Below, piece by piece: positions 27,020 through 38,949 of a stretch of 41,864 nucleotides of DNA. This DNA comes from Pseudomonadota bacterium (lineage in GTDB: Bacteria; Pseudomonadota; Gammaproteobacteria; Burkholderiales; Burkholderiaceae_C). A program made the translations under genes and the position numbers. Under the pieces are notes generated by a model. It was given only the letters and a program-made list of their open reading frames with translations, did no database searches and was not told the DNA's origin. How positions within the stretch are numbered: the first letter of the stretch is position 1; each line of letters begins with the position of its first letter. The stretch is from contig JAJZVU010000031.1 of assembly GCA_021845505.1 (NCBI GenBank), forward strand, positions 1-41,864, written 5' to 3'.

Positions 27020-27961
27020 ATGGAAACCGAAATCACCGCGGCTGCGGGCGTCGGCCAGCCGACCCCCGAGCCGCAGCCGCAGCCGCGATCGGCCGGCCAG
27101 CCCGGCCTTTCGGCCGCGTCCGCGACCGCGGCGGTCGCCGCGGCGCCGCCGTCCGATGCCTGGACGGTCGCCGGCGTGCGGCTGCATTCGCGGCTGCTGC
27201 TGGGAACCTCCCACTACCCCAGCCCGCAGGTGCTGGCGCAGGCGGCCGCCGCTTCCGGCGCCGAGGTGTTCACCGTCGGGCTGCGCCGCTTGCAGCCCGA
27301 GAGCGGCGGTGGCCAGGCGTTCTGGCAGAGGGTGCGCGAGCTCGGCGGCAGGCTGCTGCCCAACACCGCGGGCTGCCATGGCGCGCAGCAGGCGGTGAAC
27401 CTGGCCCGCATGGCGCGCGAGCTGTTCGCCACCGACTGGATCAAGCTGGAGGTCATCGGCGACGACTACACGCTGCAGCCCGATCCCTTCGGCACGCTGG
27501 AGGCGGCGCGGGTGCTGGCAGCCGAGGGCTTCGCGGTGTTCGCCTACACCACCGACGACCTGGTGCTGGCGCGCCGGCTGCTCGACTGCGGGGTCGCCGC
27601 GGTGATGCCGTGGGCGGCGCCCATCGGCTCGGGGCGCGGGCCGCAGAACCTGCAGGCGCTGCGCACCTTGCGCGAGCGCCTGCCCGACGCCGTGCTGGTC
27701 TGCGACGCCGGCCTGGGCCGTCCGTCGCACGCCGCGCAGGTGATGGAAATCGGCTTCGACGCGGTGCTGCTGAATACCGCGGTCGCCGAAGCCGCCGATC
27801 CGGTGCGCATGGCCGGCGCCTTCGCCGCCGCGGTGCGCGCCGGGCGCGACGGCTGGCTGGGGGGCATCATGCCCGAGCGCCAGACCGCCCAGGCATCGAC
27901 CCCGGTCGTCGGCATGCCTTTCTGGCACGAGGCCGGCCAGCAGGCCCGGCAGGGGAGCTGA
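27020..27961 (+). CDS. thiG: Thiazole synthase ThiG
   Basis: 313 aa. It joins deoxyxylulose phosphate, iminoglycine and ThiS thiocarboxylate into the thiazole carboxylate phosphate. The catalytic Schiff-base Lys is K142 in [60 protein letters not shown] and [17 protein letters not shown] are all family motifs. The first about 46 residues are a Pro/Gln/Ala-rich extension not found in typical ThiG (about 256-270 aa), with no fold visible. GGAG five bases before the ATG sets the start. A 64-base gap from thiS is present; the stop codon is followed almost at once by thiDE. Confidence 0.96.
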   Translation: METEITAAAGVGQPTPEPQPQPRSAGQPGLSAASATAAVAAAPPSDAWTVAGVRLHSRLLLGTSHYPSPQVLAQAAAASGAEVFTVGLRRLQPESGGGQAFWQRVRELGGRLLPNTAGCHGAQQAVNLARMARELFATDWIKLEVIGDDYTLQPDPFGTLEAARVLAAEGFAVFAYTTDDLVLARRLLDCGVAAVMPWAAPIGSGRGPQNLQALRTLRERLPDAVLVCDAGLGRPSHAAQVMEIGFDAVLLNTAVAEAADPVRMAGAFAAAVRAGRDGWLGGIMPERQTAQASTPVVGMPFWHEAGQQARQGS

Positions 27962-27963
27962 GC

Positions 27964-29481
27964 ATCGCGACCGCGCTGCTGAGCATCGCCGGCCACGACC
28001 CCAGCGGCGGCGCCGGGCTGGGGACCGACCTCGCGGTATGGCAGGCGATGGGGCTGCACGGCTCCAGCGTGTGCACCGCGCTGACGGTGCAGGACCGCGG
28101 CGGGGTGCGACGCATTTCCTCCACCCCGCTGGCGACGCTGCGCGCTGCGTTGGCGGTGGTGCGGCGGCAGGCGCCGCCGGCGGCGATCAAGCTGGGCATG
28201 CTGGGCAGCGACGCCGTCGCGACCGAGGTGGCCGGGCTGTGCGAGGCGCTCGACGTGCCGGTGGTGTGGGATCCGGTGCTCGGCGCGGCAGCCGGGTCGC
28301 GCGCCTTGCTGCGCGCGCAGCCGCACACCTTGCTGCGGCTGGCTCGCGCCAGCCATGTCATCACCCCCAACCGCGTCGAGGCGGCCGAGTTGCTGGGCCT
28401 GGATCCCTGGCAGCTCGAAGGTCCGCCGCCGCCGGCCTGGCTGCGCGCGGTGCGCCAACGATGGTTGCGGCACGGACGCACGCAGGCGGTGGTGCTCAAG
28501 GGCGGGCACGCACAGGGCGGGAGCAGCATCGACTGGGTGTGTACCCGCGAGCGGCTGGTGGCGCTGGCCGTGCCGCGGCTGGCCGACGGCGCCGGCGGCC
28601 GGGTGCATGGCACCGGCTGCGTGCACGCCTCTGCACTGGCCGGTGCGCTGGTGCAACGCGGCGACCTGCTGCAGGCCGCGGTGGAGGCGCAGTCGCGCAC
28701 CCACGCGGCGATCGCCGGGGCCTGGATCGCGGCCGACGGCCGGGCGATGGCCAACCCCGCCGCTGCGCCCGACAGCTCCGACCTGCCGCAGCTGCACGAC
28801 GAACTGGCGCAGACCGAGGCCTTCGCGCCGCTGCTTCGAGCGCCGGCGTGGTACCCGGTGCTGCCCGACGCCGACTGGGTGGCGCGCGCGCTGCGGGCCG
28901 GCGCGCACACGGTGCAGCTGCGCGCCAAGGGGCTGCCCGAGGCCGAGCTGCGCGCCCAGGTGCGCGCGGCGGTGGAGGCCGCGCGCGCACACGGCGCGCA
29001 GCTGCTGGTCAACGACCACTGGCGGCTGGCACTGGACAGCGGAGCCTTCGGCGTGCACCTCGGGCAGGACGACCTGCCGCGCCCGGCCGACCTGGCGCGA
29101 CTGCGCCAGGCCGGGTTGCGGCTGGGGGTGAGCGCCCACAACCCGGCCGAAATCGCGCGCGCGCACTCGCTGCGTCCCAGCTATATCGCCCTCGGCCCGG
29201 TGTGGCCGACCAGCGGCAAGCTGCTCGCCCACCCGCCGCTGGGCCTGGCGCGCCTGCGCCGCTGGGTCGGGCGCTGCAAGCCCCTGTATCCCGTGGTGGG
29301 AATCGGGGGAATCAGCCTGCAGCGGGCCGCCGCCGCGCTGGATTGCGGTCTCGACGGCGTCGCCGTGATCGGCGCGGTGCTCGACGCCGCCGATCCCGAG
29401 CAGGCGCTGCGCCAGGGGCAGGATATCGCGCAGGCTGGCCTGCGCTGGCGGGGGTTGGCGGCGGCCGAACCCGCGGGCTGA
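27964..29481 (+). CDS. thiDE: Bifunctional HMP-P kinase / thiamin phosphate synthase (ThiD-ThiE fusion)
   Basis: 505 aa. Residues 1 to about 270 are ThiD: SIAGHDPSGGAG, KLGMLGS, VWDPVLGAA, TPNRVEAAELLG, VLKGGH and HGTGC with C219. Residues about 295-490 are ThiE: YPVLPDADW, VQLRAKG, VHLGQDDLP, LGVSAHNP, YIALGPVWPTSGK and VVGIGGI. ThiD phosphorylates HMP-P to HMP-PP and ThiE couples it with thiazole phosphate to thiamin phosphate. ThiD homology begins within a few codons of the thiG stop, but there is no ATG, GTG or TTG there. ATC at 27964 stands six bases after AGGGGAG and is the best start; CTG at 27958 is too close to it. The gene is in another frame from thiG. ATC initiation is rare, so a sequence error cannot be excluded. 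Confidence 0.9.
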   Translation: MATALLSIAGHDPSGGAGLGTDLAVWQAMGLHGSSVCTALTVQDRGGVRRISSTPLATLRAALAVVRRQAPPAAIKLGMLGSDAVATEVAGLCEALDVPVVWDPVLGAAAGSRALLRAQPHTLLRLARASHVITPNRVEAAELLGLDPWQLEGPPPPAWLRAVRQRWLRHGRTQAVVLKGGHAQGGSSIDWVCTRERLVALAVPRLADGAGGRVHGTGCVHASALAGALVQRGDLLQAAVEAQSRTHAAIAGAWIAADGRAMANPAAAPDSSDLPQLHDELAQTEAFAPLLRAPAWYPVLPDADWVARALRAGAHTVQLRAKGLPEAELRAQVRAAVEAARAHGAQLLVNDHWRLALDSGAFGVHLGQDDLPRPADLARLRQAGLRLGVSAHNPAEIARAHSLRPSYIALGPVWPTSGKLLAHPPLGLARLRRWVGRCKPLYPVVGIGGISLQRAAAALDCGLDGVAVIGAVLDAADPEQALRQGQDIAQAGLRWRGLAAAEPAG

Positions 29482-29517
29482 CTTGCGGCGGGCGCGCAGT
29501 GGCGCACAATCGCCCGC

Positions 29518-30213
29518 ATGGCACGCCAAGCCCGCCTCTGCCTCGCCGGCCAGCCGCACCTGGTGCTGCAGCGCGCCAGCGCCACCGCCTTCGGCGAGGC
29601 CGCCGACTACCAGGACTACCTGCAGCGCCTGGCGCAGACCGCTGCGCGCAGGGAAGTGCAGGTGCACGGCTACTGCCTGCTTCCGCAGGCGGTCTGGCTG
29701 GTGCTGACGCCGCGCGACTGCTCGGCGCTGTCGAGCTTGATGCAGACCCTGGCGCGCTGCGCCAGCCGGCGGCGCGGCCAGCGCGCGCCGCTGTGGCAGG
29801 GGCGTTACCGCAGCGCGTTGCTGCAGCCGCAGCGCTGGCTGCTCGCGGCGCTGTGCGCTGTGGACCTGGCCGCCGAGCTCGAGGGTGTCGCCGCCGATGC
29901 GGCGAGCTGGCCGTGGAGCAGCCTGGGGCACCACACCGGGCGCCACAGCAGCAACTGGCTGCGCGAAGCCGCGCCGTACTGGGATCTGGGCAACACCCCC
30001 TACGCCCGCGAGGCCGCCTACGCCGGGCTGCTGGCCGCCGCGGCGGCGCGCCAACCCTGGGCTCAGCTGCAGCAGGCGCTGCGCGGCGCCGGGGTGCTGG
30101 GCGATGCGGGCTACCTGGCGTGGGCGAGCCAGCAGATCGGCCGCGACCTGCAGCCCAGGCGGCGGGGCCGGCCGCGCAGCGCGGAGCCTCGCAGCGGGGA
30201 GCCTCGCAGCTGA
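29518..30213 (+). CDS. REP-associated transposase (RAYT/TnpA_REP)-like protein without the HUH motif
   Basis: 231 aa. The framework is that of RAYT proteins (IS200/Y1 transposase fold): MARQARLCLAGQPHLVLQR opening, YQDYLQRLAQTA, VQVHGYCLLP at 48-56, LWQGRYRSALL from 92 and WPWSSLGHHTG later. Where active members read N-H-V-H-L (the metal-binding HUH motif), this one reads Q57-A58-V59-W60, so both His are gone. It cannot be a normal nicking transposase; it is either decayed or co-opted for another task. The reading frame is nevertheless intact over full length, and codon use matches the neighbours. It lies 36 bases after thiDE. Its TGA stop forms the first three bases of the inverted repeat 30211-30271. 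Confidence 0.75.
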   Translation: MARQARLCLAGQPHLVLQRASATAFGEAADYQDYLQRLAQTAARREVQVHGYCLLPQAVWLVLTPRDCSALSSLMQTLARCASRRRGQRAPLWQGRYRSALLQPQRWLLAALCAVDLAAELEGVAADAASWPWSSLGHHTGRHSSNWLREAAPYWDLGNTPYAREAAYAGLLAAAAARQPWAQLQQALRGAGVLGDAGYLAWASQQIGRDLQPRRRGRPRSAEPRSGEPRS

Positions 30214-30271
30214 TCCGTCCCCATTTAGTGCTCGCTGGCGGCAGCCTCCGGCAATAAAAGGGGACGGATCA
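30211..30271. repeat. Long inverted repeat beside the RAYT-like gene
   Basis: TGATCCGTCCCC (30211-30222) and GGGGACGGATCA (30260-30271) are perfect 12-bp inverted copies. After one mismatch TTTA and TAAA continue, giving 17-bp arms. The 27-base centre contains a smaller GCTG-GCGG-CAGC hairpin. GGGGACGGATC-type palindromes are, from memory, common partners of RAYT genes (REP-like elements). The structure may also end transcription of the thi-RAYT transcript before the gltB promoter. Confidence 0.85.
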
Positions 30272-30283
30272 ATGAAACGAGGC

Positions 30284-30312
30284 TTGCCCGGTCTGCTGCA
30301 TTGCAGTAGATT
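30284..30312 (+). promoter_or_regulatory. Predicted gltB promoter
   Basis: TTGCCC (30284-30289), a 17-bp spacer and TAGATT (30307-30312) lie 36 bases before the gltB ATG. Transcription would start near 30319. No NtrC-type or other binding site was recognised. Confidence 0.5.
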
Positions 30313-30347
30313 GTTCGCTCCAGCCATTCCCCAGCGTGGAGCAGACC

Positions 30348-35081
<4,734 letters not shown>

Positions 35082-35090
35082 CACCGACGC

Positions 35091-35111
35091 GGGCCGGCGG
35101 CGCGCCGGCCC
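35091..35111 (+). other. Perfect hairpin between gltB and gltD
   Basis: GGGCCGGCG (35091-35099) and CGCCGGCCC (35103-35111) form a 9-bp stem with a 3-base loop, nine bases after the gltB stop. No T-tract follows and gltD starts 21 bases later, so it probably sets relative mRNA stability of the two subunits instead of ending transcription. Confidence 0.5.
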
Positions 35112-35132
35112 GGCAGCGAACAAGGAAACGAC

Positions 35133-36620
35133 ATGGGAAAGATCACCGGCTTCATGGAGTTCGAACGGCAGGAGGAGAGCTACGAGGCGCCTGCCGCGCG
35201 GCTGAAGAACTGGAAGGAATTCGTCCACCAGCTGCCCGACGACAAGGCCAAGCTGCAGTCGGGGCGCTGCATGGACTGCGGCATCCCGTTCTGCAACAAC
35301 GGCTGCCCGGTGAACAACGTCATCCCGGACTTCAACGACCTGGTATGGCGCGGGCAGTGGCGCGAGGCGCTGGCGGTTCTGCATTCGACCAACAATTTCC
35401 CCGAGTTCACCGGCCGCATCTGCCCGGCGCCCTGCGAGGCCGCCTGCACGCTGGGGATCAACGCTGCGCCGGTGGGAATCAAGTCCATCGAGCACGCGAT
35501 CATCGACAAGGGCTGGGAGATGGGCTGGGTGCAGCCGCAGCCGGCGCCCAGGCGCAGCGGCAAGCGGGTGGCCGTCGTCGGTTCCGGGCCCGCCGGGCTG
35601 GCCGCCGCGCAGCAACTGGCGCGCGCCGGGCATGACGTGACGGTGTTCGAGAAGAACGACCGGATCGGCGGCCTGCTGCGCTACGGCATTCCGGATTTCA
35701 AGCTGGACAAGGGCCATATCGACCGCCGCATCGAGCAGATGCGCGCCGAAGGCGTCGGCTTCGAGCCCTCCACCCTGGTCGGCGACATGCCCGCCGACGG
35801 TCCGGGGGCCAGCGTGACCAACCTGGCGCGCAAGCGGCGCGGCGCGCGCGAACTGCTCGACGACTTCGACGCCGTGCTGCTGGCCGGCGGCTCCGAGCAG
35901 CCGCGCGACCTGCCGGTCCCCGGGCGCGATCTCGACGGCATCCATTTCGCGATGGAATTCCTGCCCCAGCAGAACCGGGTGAACGCCGGCGACAAGCTGC
36001 GCGGCCAGATCCACGCCGCGGGCAAGCATGTGGTGGTGATCGGCGGGGGCGATACCGGCAGCGACTGCGTGGGCACCAGCAACCGCCACGGCGCGGCCAG
36101 CGTGACCCAGTTCGAGCTGCTGCCGCAACCTCCCGAGCAGGAAAACAAGCCCCTGGTGTGGCCGTACTGGCCGATCAAGCTGCGCACCTCGAGCAGCCAC
36201 GAGGAGGGTTGCGCGCGCGACTGGGCGGTGGCCACCAAGGCCTTCCTGCCCGGCACCGGCAAGGACAAGGCCCGGGTGCGCCAGTTGCAGGCCTGCCGGG
36301 TGGAGTGGAAGGACGGCCGCATGCAGGAAGTGCCGGGCAGCGAGTTCACGCTGCAGGCCGACCTGGTGCTGCTGGCGATGGGTTTCGTGCACCCGCTGCC
36401 GACTGTGCTCGAGGCCTTCGGCGTGCAGCGCGACGCCCGCGGCAACGCGCAGGCCGGCACCGAGGACGCCGGCGGCTATTCGACCAACGTGCCCAAGGTG
36501 TTCGCCGCGGGCGACATGCGCCGCGGCCAGAGCCTGGTGGTGTGGGCGATCCGCGAGGGCCGACAGGCCGCCCGCGCGGTCGACCGCTTCCTCATGGGAT
36601 CGACCGAACTCCCCCGCTGA
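35133..36620 (+). CDS. gltD: Glutamate synthase small subunit
   Basis: 495 aa. It transfers electrons from NADPH through FAD and two [4Fe-4S] clusters to GltB. The N-terminal cysteine pattern is complete: [15 protein letters not shown] and [17 protein letters not shown] is bound at [24 protein letters not shown] and NADPH at [34 protein letters not shown] closes the flavin site. AAGGAA before the ATG at 35133. It follows gltB by 51 bases in one transcript. Length and motifs are normal. Confidence 0.98.
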   Translation: MGKITGFMEFERQEESYEAPAARLKNWKEFVHQLPDDKAKLQSGRCMDCGIPFCNNGCPVNNVIPDFNDLVWRGQWREALAVLHSTNNFPEFTGRICPAPCEAACTLGINAAPVGIKSIEHAIIDKGWEMGWVQPQPAPRRSGKRVAVVGSGPAGLAAAQQLARAGHDVTVFEKNDRIGGLLRYGIPDFKLDKGHIDRRIEQMRAEGVGFEPSTLVGDMPADGPGASVTNLARKRRGARELLDDFDAVLLAGGSEQPRDLPVPGRDLDGIHFAMEFLPQQNRVNAGDKLRGQIHAAGKHVVVIGGGDTGSDCVGTSNRHGAASVTQFELLPQPPEQENKPLVWPYWPIKLRTSSSHEEGCARDWAVATKAFLPGTGKDKARVRQLQACRVEWKDGRMQEVPGSEFTLQADLVLLAMGFVHPLPTVLEAFGVQRDARGNAQAGTEDAGGYSTNVPKVFAAGDMRRGQSLVVWAIREGRQAARAVDRFLMGSTELPR

Positions 36621-36656
36621 GCGCCTTGGCCACGGGCCCTTCCGACACCAGCAGCG

Positions 36657-37295
36657 ATGGACGAACTGGCAGCACTCCGCAAGGACTACACCCGCGCCGA
36701 ACTCGACGAGGAGCACGCCGACCCCGACCCGCTCAGGCAGTTCGAGCGCTGGCTGGCCGAGGCCGTGCAGGCGCGGCTGGCCGAGCCCAACGCGATGACC
36801 CTGGCCACCGTCGGGGACGACGGCAGGCCGTCGACCCGCGTGGTGCTGGTCAAGGGGGTGGATGCGCGGGGGATCGTCTGGTACACCAACTACCACAGCC
36901 GCAAGGGGCGTGAACTGCAGCAGCACCCTTTGGCCGCGCTGCAGTTCCACTGGGTCGAACTCGAGAGGGTGGTGCGCATCGAGGGCCGGGTCGAGCAGAC
37001 CTCGGCCGAGGAGTCGGACGCCTACTTCGCCAGCCGCCCGCTGGCTTCGCGCATCGGCGCATGGGCCTCCGAGCAGAGCCAGCCGATCGCCGACCGCGGG
37101 GTGCTGGTCAAGCGCGCGGCGTCGTTCGGCGCGCGTTTCGGCCTGCACCCGCCGCGCCCGCCGCATTGGGGAGGCTACCGGCTGCTGCCCGAGGCCTGGG
37201 AATTCTGGCAGGGCAGGCCGTCGCGGCTGCACGACCGCCTGGCCTATCGGCTCGCCCCCCAGGGGGGATGGACGCGCCAGCGGCTGGCTCCCTGA
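36657..37295 (+). CDS. pdxH: Pyridoxamine/pyridoxine 5'-phosphate oxidase
   Basis: 212 aa. An FMN enzyme that oxidises PNP or PMP to pyridoxal phosphate. [53 protein letters not shown] and [19 protein letters not shown] are the FMN and substrate regions. The C-terminal [15 protein letters not shown] and ending WTRQRLAP are diagnostic. The gene lies 36 bases after gltD and may be cotranscribed; glutamate and PLP both feed transaminases, though a functional reason for the pairing is speculative. The ribosome binding site is weak. Confidence 0.97.
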   Translation: MDELAALRKDYTRAELDEEHADPDPLRQFERWLAEAVQARLAEPNAMTLATVGDDGRPSTRVVLVKGVDARGIVWYTNYHSRKGRELQQHPLAALQFHWVELERVVRIEGRVEQTSAEESDAYFASRPLASRIGAWASEQSQPIADRGVLVKRAASFGARFGLHPPRPPHWGGYRLLPEAWEFWQGRPSRLHDRLAYRLAPQGGWTRQRLAP

Positions 37296-37387
37296 ACGCC
37301 CGGCTGCCGCGCGCGTTCGGGTGCGCGCTGCGCGAACTCGCGGGCGATGCCACAATGCGTGGCAGCGCCCTGAACGGAGACTCGCCG

Positions 37388-37990
37388 ATGCCCCGGCCCT
37401 GCAGCCATCCTGCCATCAGCCGCCGCGCGTGGCTGCGCTCGCTGCTCGCGGGCGGCCTGGCGCTGCCGCTGGCCGAGGCCGCGCGAGCGCAGTCCGAGCC
37501 GCGCGCCGCCTCGCTGCTGGCCGCGCTGGCCGGCGCGACCACCATCCGGCAGGGCGGCGGCCCCCACCGCCTGTACGTGTTCTTCGATCCCAATTGCCCC
37601 TATTGCCACCACCTGTACCTGGAATTGCAGCCGCTGGTGGCCGGCGGCGGCCTGCAGGTGCATTGGGTGGTGCTGGGCATGCTCACCGCCAGCAGCCTGC
37701 CCAAGGCCGCGGCGATGCTGCAGGCCCCCGACCGCCTGCGGGCCTTCGAGACCAACGAGCGCGACTACGACTTCGCCGCCAATGGGCAGCCCGGAGGGGG
37801 CATCGAGCCGGCGCGGACCATCGAGCCGGCGACGCGCCGGCTGTTGCAGCGCAACCTGGAGATCTACCGCGGCCAGCGGCTGTTCGGGGTGCCCGTGATG
37901 GTCTGGAAGACCCGTGGCGGGCAGGCGCGCATGTTCATCGGGGTGCCGTCGCGCAGCCAGTTGCGGGGCTGGGTCGCCGACCTGGCCTGA
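37388..37990 (+). CDS. Secreted thioredoxin-fold protein, DsbG/DsbC-like catalytic domain
   Basis: 200 aa. The signal peptide contains SRRAWLRSLLAGG, close to the Tat motif S-R-R-x-F-L-K, with likely cleavage after ARA. The active site is CPYC in FFDPNCPYCHHLYLEL, followed by a thioredoxin fold with the cis-Pro loop GVPVMVW. It resembles the catalytic half of DsbG/DsbC, but the N-terminal dimerisation domain is missing: only about 25 residues separate the signal from the first strand. It may thus act as a monomeric thiol oxidase or reductase in the periplasm. GGAGA seven bases before the ATG; an in-frame ATG at 37355 is less likely. It converges on msrA, a methionine-sulfoxide repair gene, so the pair may serve oxidative protein quality control. 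Confidence 0.82.
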   Translation: MPRPCSHPAISRRAWLRSLLAGGLALPLAEAARAQSEPRAASLLAALAGATTIRQGGGPHRLYVFFDPNCPYCHHLYLELQPLVAGGGLQVHWVVLGMLTASSLPKAAAMLQAPDRLRAFETNERDYDFAANGQPGGGIEPARTIEPATRRLLQRNLEIYRGQRLFGVPVMVWKTRGGQARMFIGVPSRSQLRGWVADLA

Positions 37991-38018
37991 GCGCGGTGCG
38001 CCGGCGGTGCCGGCCGGC

Positions 38019-38594
38019 TCAGTCCTGCTGCGCCAACTGCCCGGCGAAATTCCTGCGCAGCTTGGCCATCTTCGGGGCGATCACCACCTGGCAGTAGCCC
38101 TGTTCGGGGTGCTGTTCGAAATAGCGCTGGTGATACGGCTCGGCGGGCCAGAATACCCTCAACGGCTCGACCTCGGTGACAATCGGCTGCGAGCCGTAGA
38201 CGCCTTCGTTGCGCAGCTCCTGCAGGTACTCGAGCACCGCCGCCCGGTGCTGCGGCTGCTCGAAGTAGATGCCCGAGCGGTACTGCGGGCCGACGTCGGC
38301 GCCCTGGCGGTTCAGGGTCGTCGGGTCGTGGATGGTGAAGAACACATCGAGCAGCCGTCGCAGGCTGAGCCGGCTCGGATCGAATCGCACCCGCACCGCC
38401 TCGGCGTGCCCGGTGCGGCCGCCGCACACCTGTTCGTAGGTCGGCTGCTCGACATGGCCCTGCGCGTAGCCGCTGGTGGCCTCGAGCACGCCGTCGAGCG
38501 CCAGCATCGCGGCCTCGACGCACCAGAAGCAGCCCCCGGCCAGCGTGATGGTCTCGAGCATCGGAGCCGTGTCGATCGGGTCTTCGGCATGCAT
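38019..38594 (-). CDS. msrA: Peptide methionine sulfoxide reductase MsrA
   Basis: 191 aa. It reduces methionine-S-sulfoxide in proteins. TLAGGCFWCVEAAML carries the catalytic C22. Downstream SGYAQGHVEQPTYEQVCGG, GHAEAVRVRFDP, FFTIHDPTTLNRQGADVGPQYRS and EPYHQRYFEQHPEQGYC are classical MsrA segments; the Cys in GYC may act as resolving residue. CAGGAG nine bases upstream favours the ATG at 38594; the frame is open further up to 38747, but that part lies in the predicted untranslated leader. No signal peptide, so cytoplasmic. No msrB is next to it. Confidence 0.96.
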   Translation of the reverse strand: MHAEDPIDTAPMLETITLAGGCFWCVEAAMLALDGVLEATSGYAQGHVEQPTYEQVCGGRTGHAEAVRVRFDPSRLSLRRLLDVFFTIHDPTTLNRQGADVGPQYRSGIYFEQPQHRAAVLEYLQELRNEGVYGSQPIVTEVEPLRVFWPAEPYHQRYFEQHPEQGYCQVVIAPKMAKLRRNFAGQLAQQD

Positions 38595-38827
38595 GGCGTC
38601 GAACTCCTGGCTGCGCGGCAGCATGCAGCATGCATGCGCCGGATCGGCCGATCCAAAAGGAAGGCTGCACGCAAGAAGGCCGCGCGCCATCGAAGGCGAC
38701 GCGGCCCGGTTCACCGCGATGCCCGGGTTTGCTGCCGGGTATCGCACCCGGCACCGAGTGCCGGGCTTGGCTTGCCTGGCCCGAGCTGGACCCGGGCCGT
38801 GCGCCGCGGTGGCTGCACCTCCGCGAC
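38595..38827 (-). other. Long structured leader (or small RNA) upstream of msrA
   Basis: From the predicted start of transcription (about 38827) to the msrA ATG are some 230 bases without a convincing coding frame. On the minus strand there are several strong hairpins: CCCGGCAC-TCG-GTGCCGGG (8-bp stem, 3-base loop), neighbouring CCCGG/CCGGG segments that could pair in alternative ways, and the 14-base palindrome GGATCGGCCGATCC. It matches no riboswitch class I can recall. The rest of the gap, 38863-38949, is the 3' flank of the DUF748 gene with small GC hairpins and no T-tract. Confidence 0.45.
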
Positions 38828-38833
38828 GGTTCC

Positions 38834-38862
38834 AATCTAGATCCGCGGCAGTGCCGAGTCAA
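38834..38862 (-). promoter_or_regulatory. Predicted promoter of the msrA leader
   Basis: On the minus strand TTGACT (38857-38862; 5/6), a 17-bp spacer and TAGATT (38834-38839; 4/6) form a good sigma70 promoter in the gap between the DUF748 gene and msrA, with the start of transcription near 38827. Confidence 0.6.
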
Positions 38863-38949
38863 GAGGCCATCGGCCACCCGGGACGGGGATTTCCCCGGGG
38901 CTTGCTCCCGCGCAAGTCCGGGCCTCCCGAAGGCCTGCGCGCCGGCCGC

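Noticed and set aside
38595-38747. N-terminal extension of MsrA giving a secreted form
   Set aside because: The added residues lack a signal-peptide core, and the ATG at 38594 has a proper ribosome binding site, while the upstream ATG has none.
38600-38820. tRNA or known riboswitch in the msrA leader
   Set aside because: No T-loop, anticodon arm or 3' CCA layout could be fitted, and none of the consensus boxes of SAM, SAH, cobalamin or TPP elements is present.
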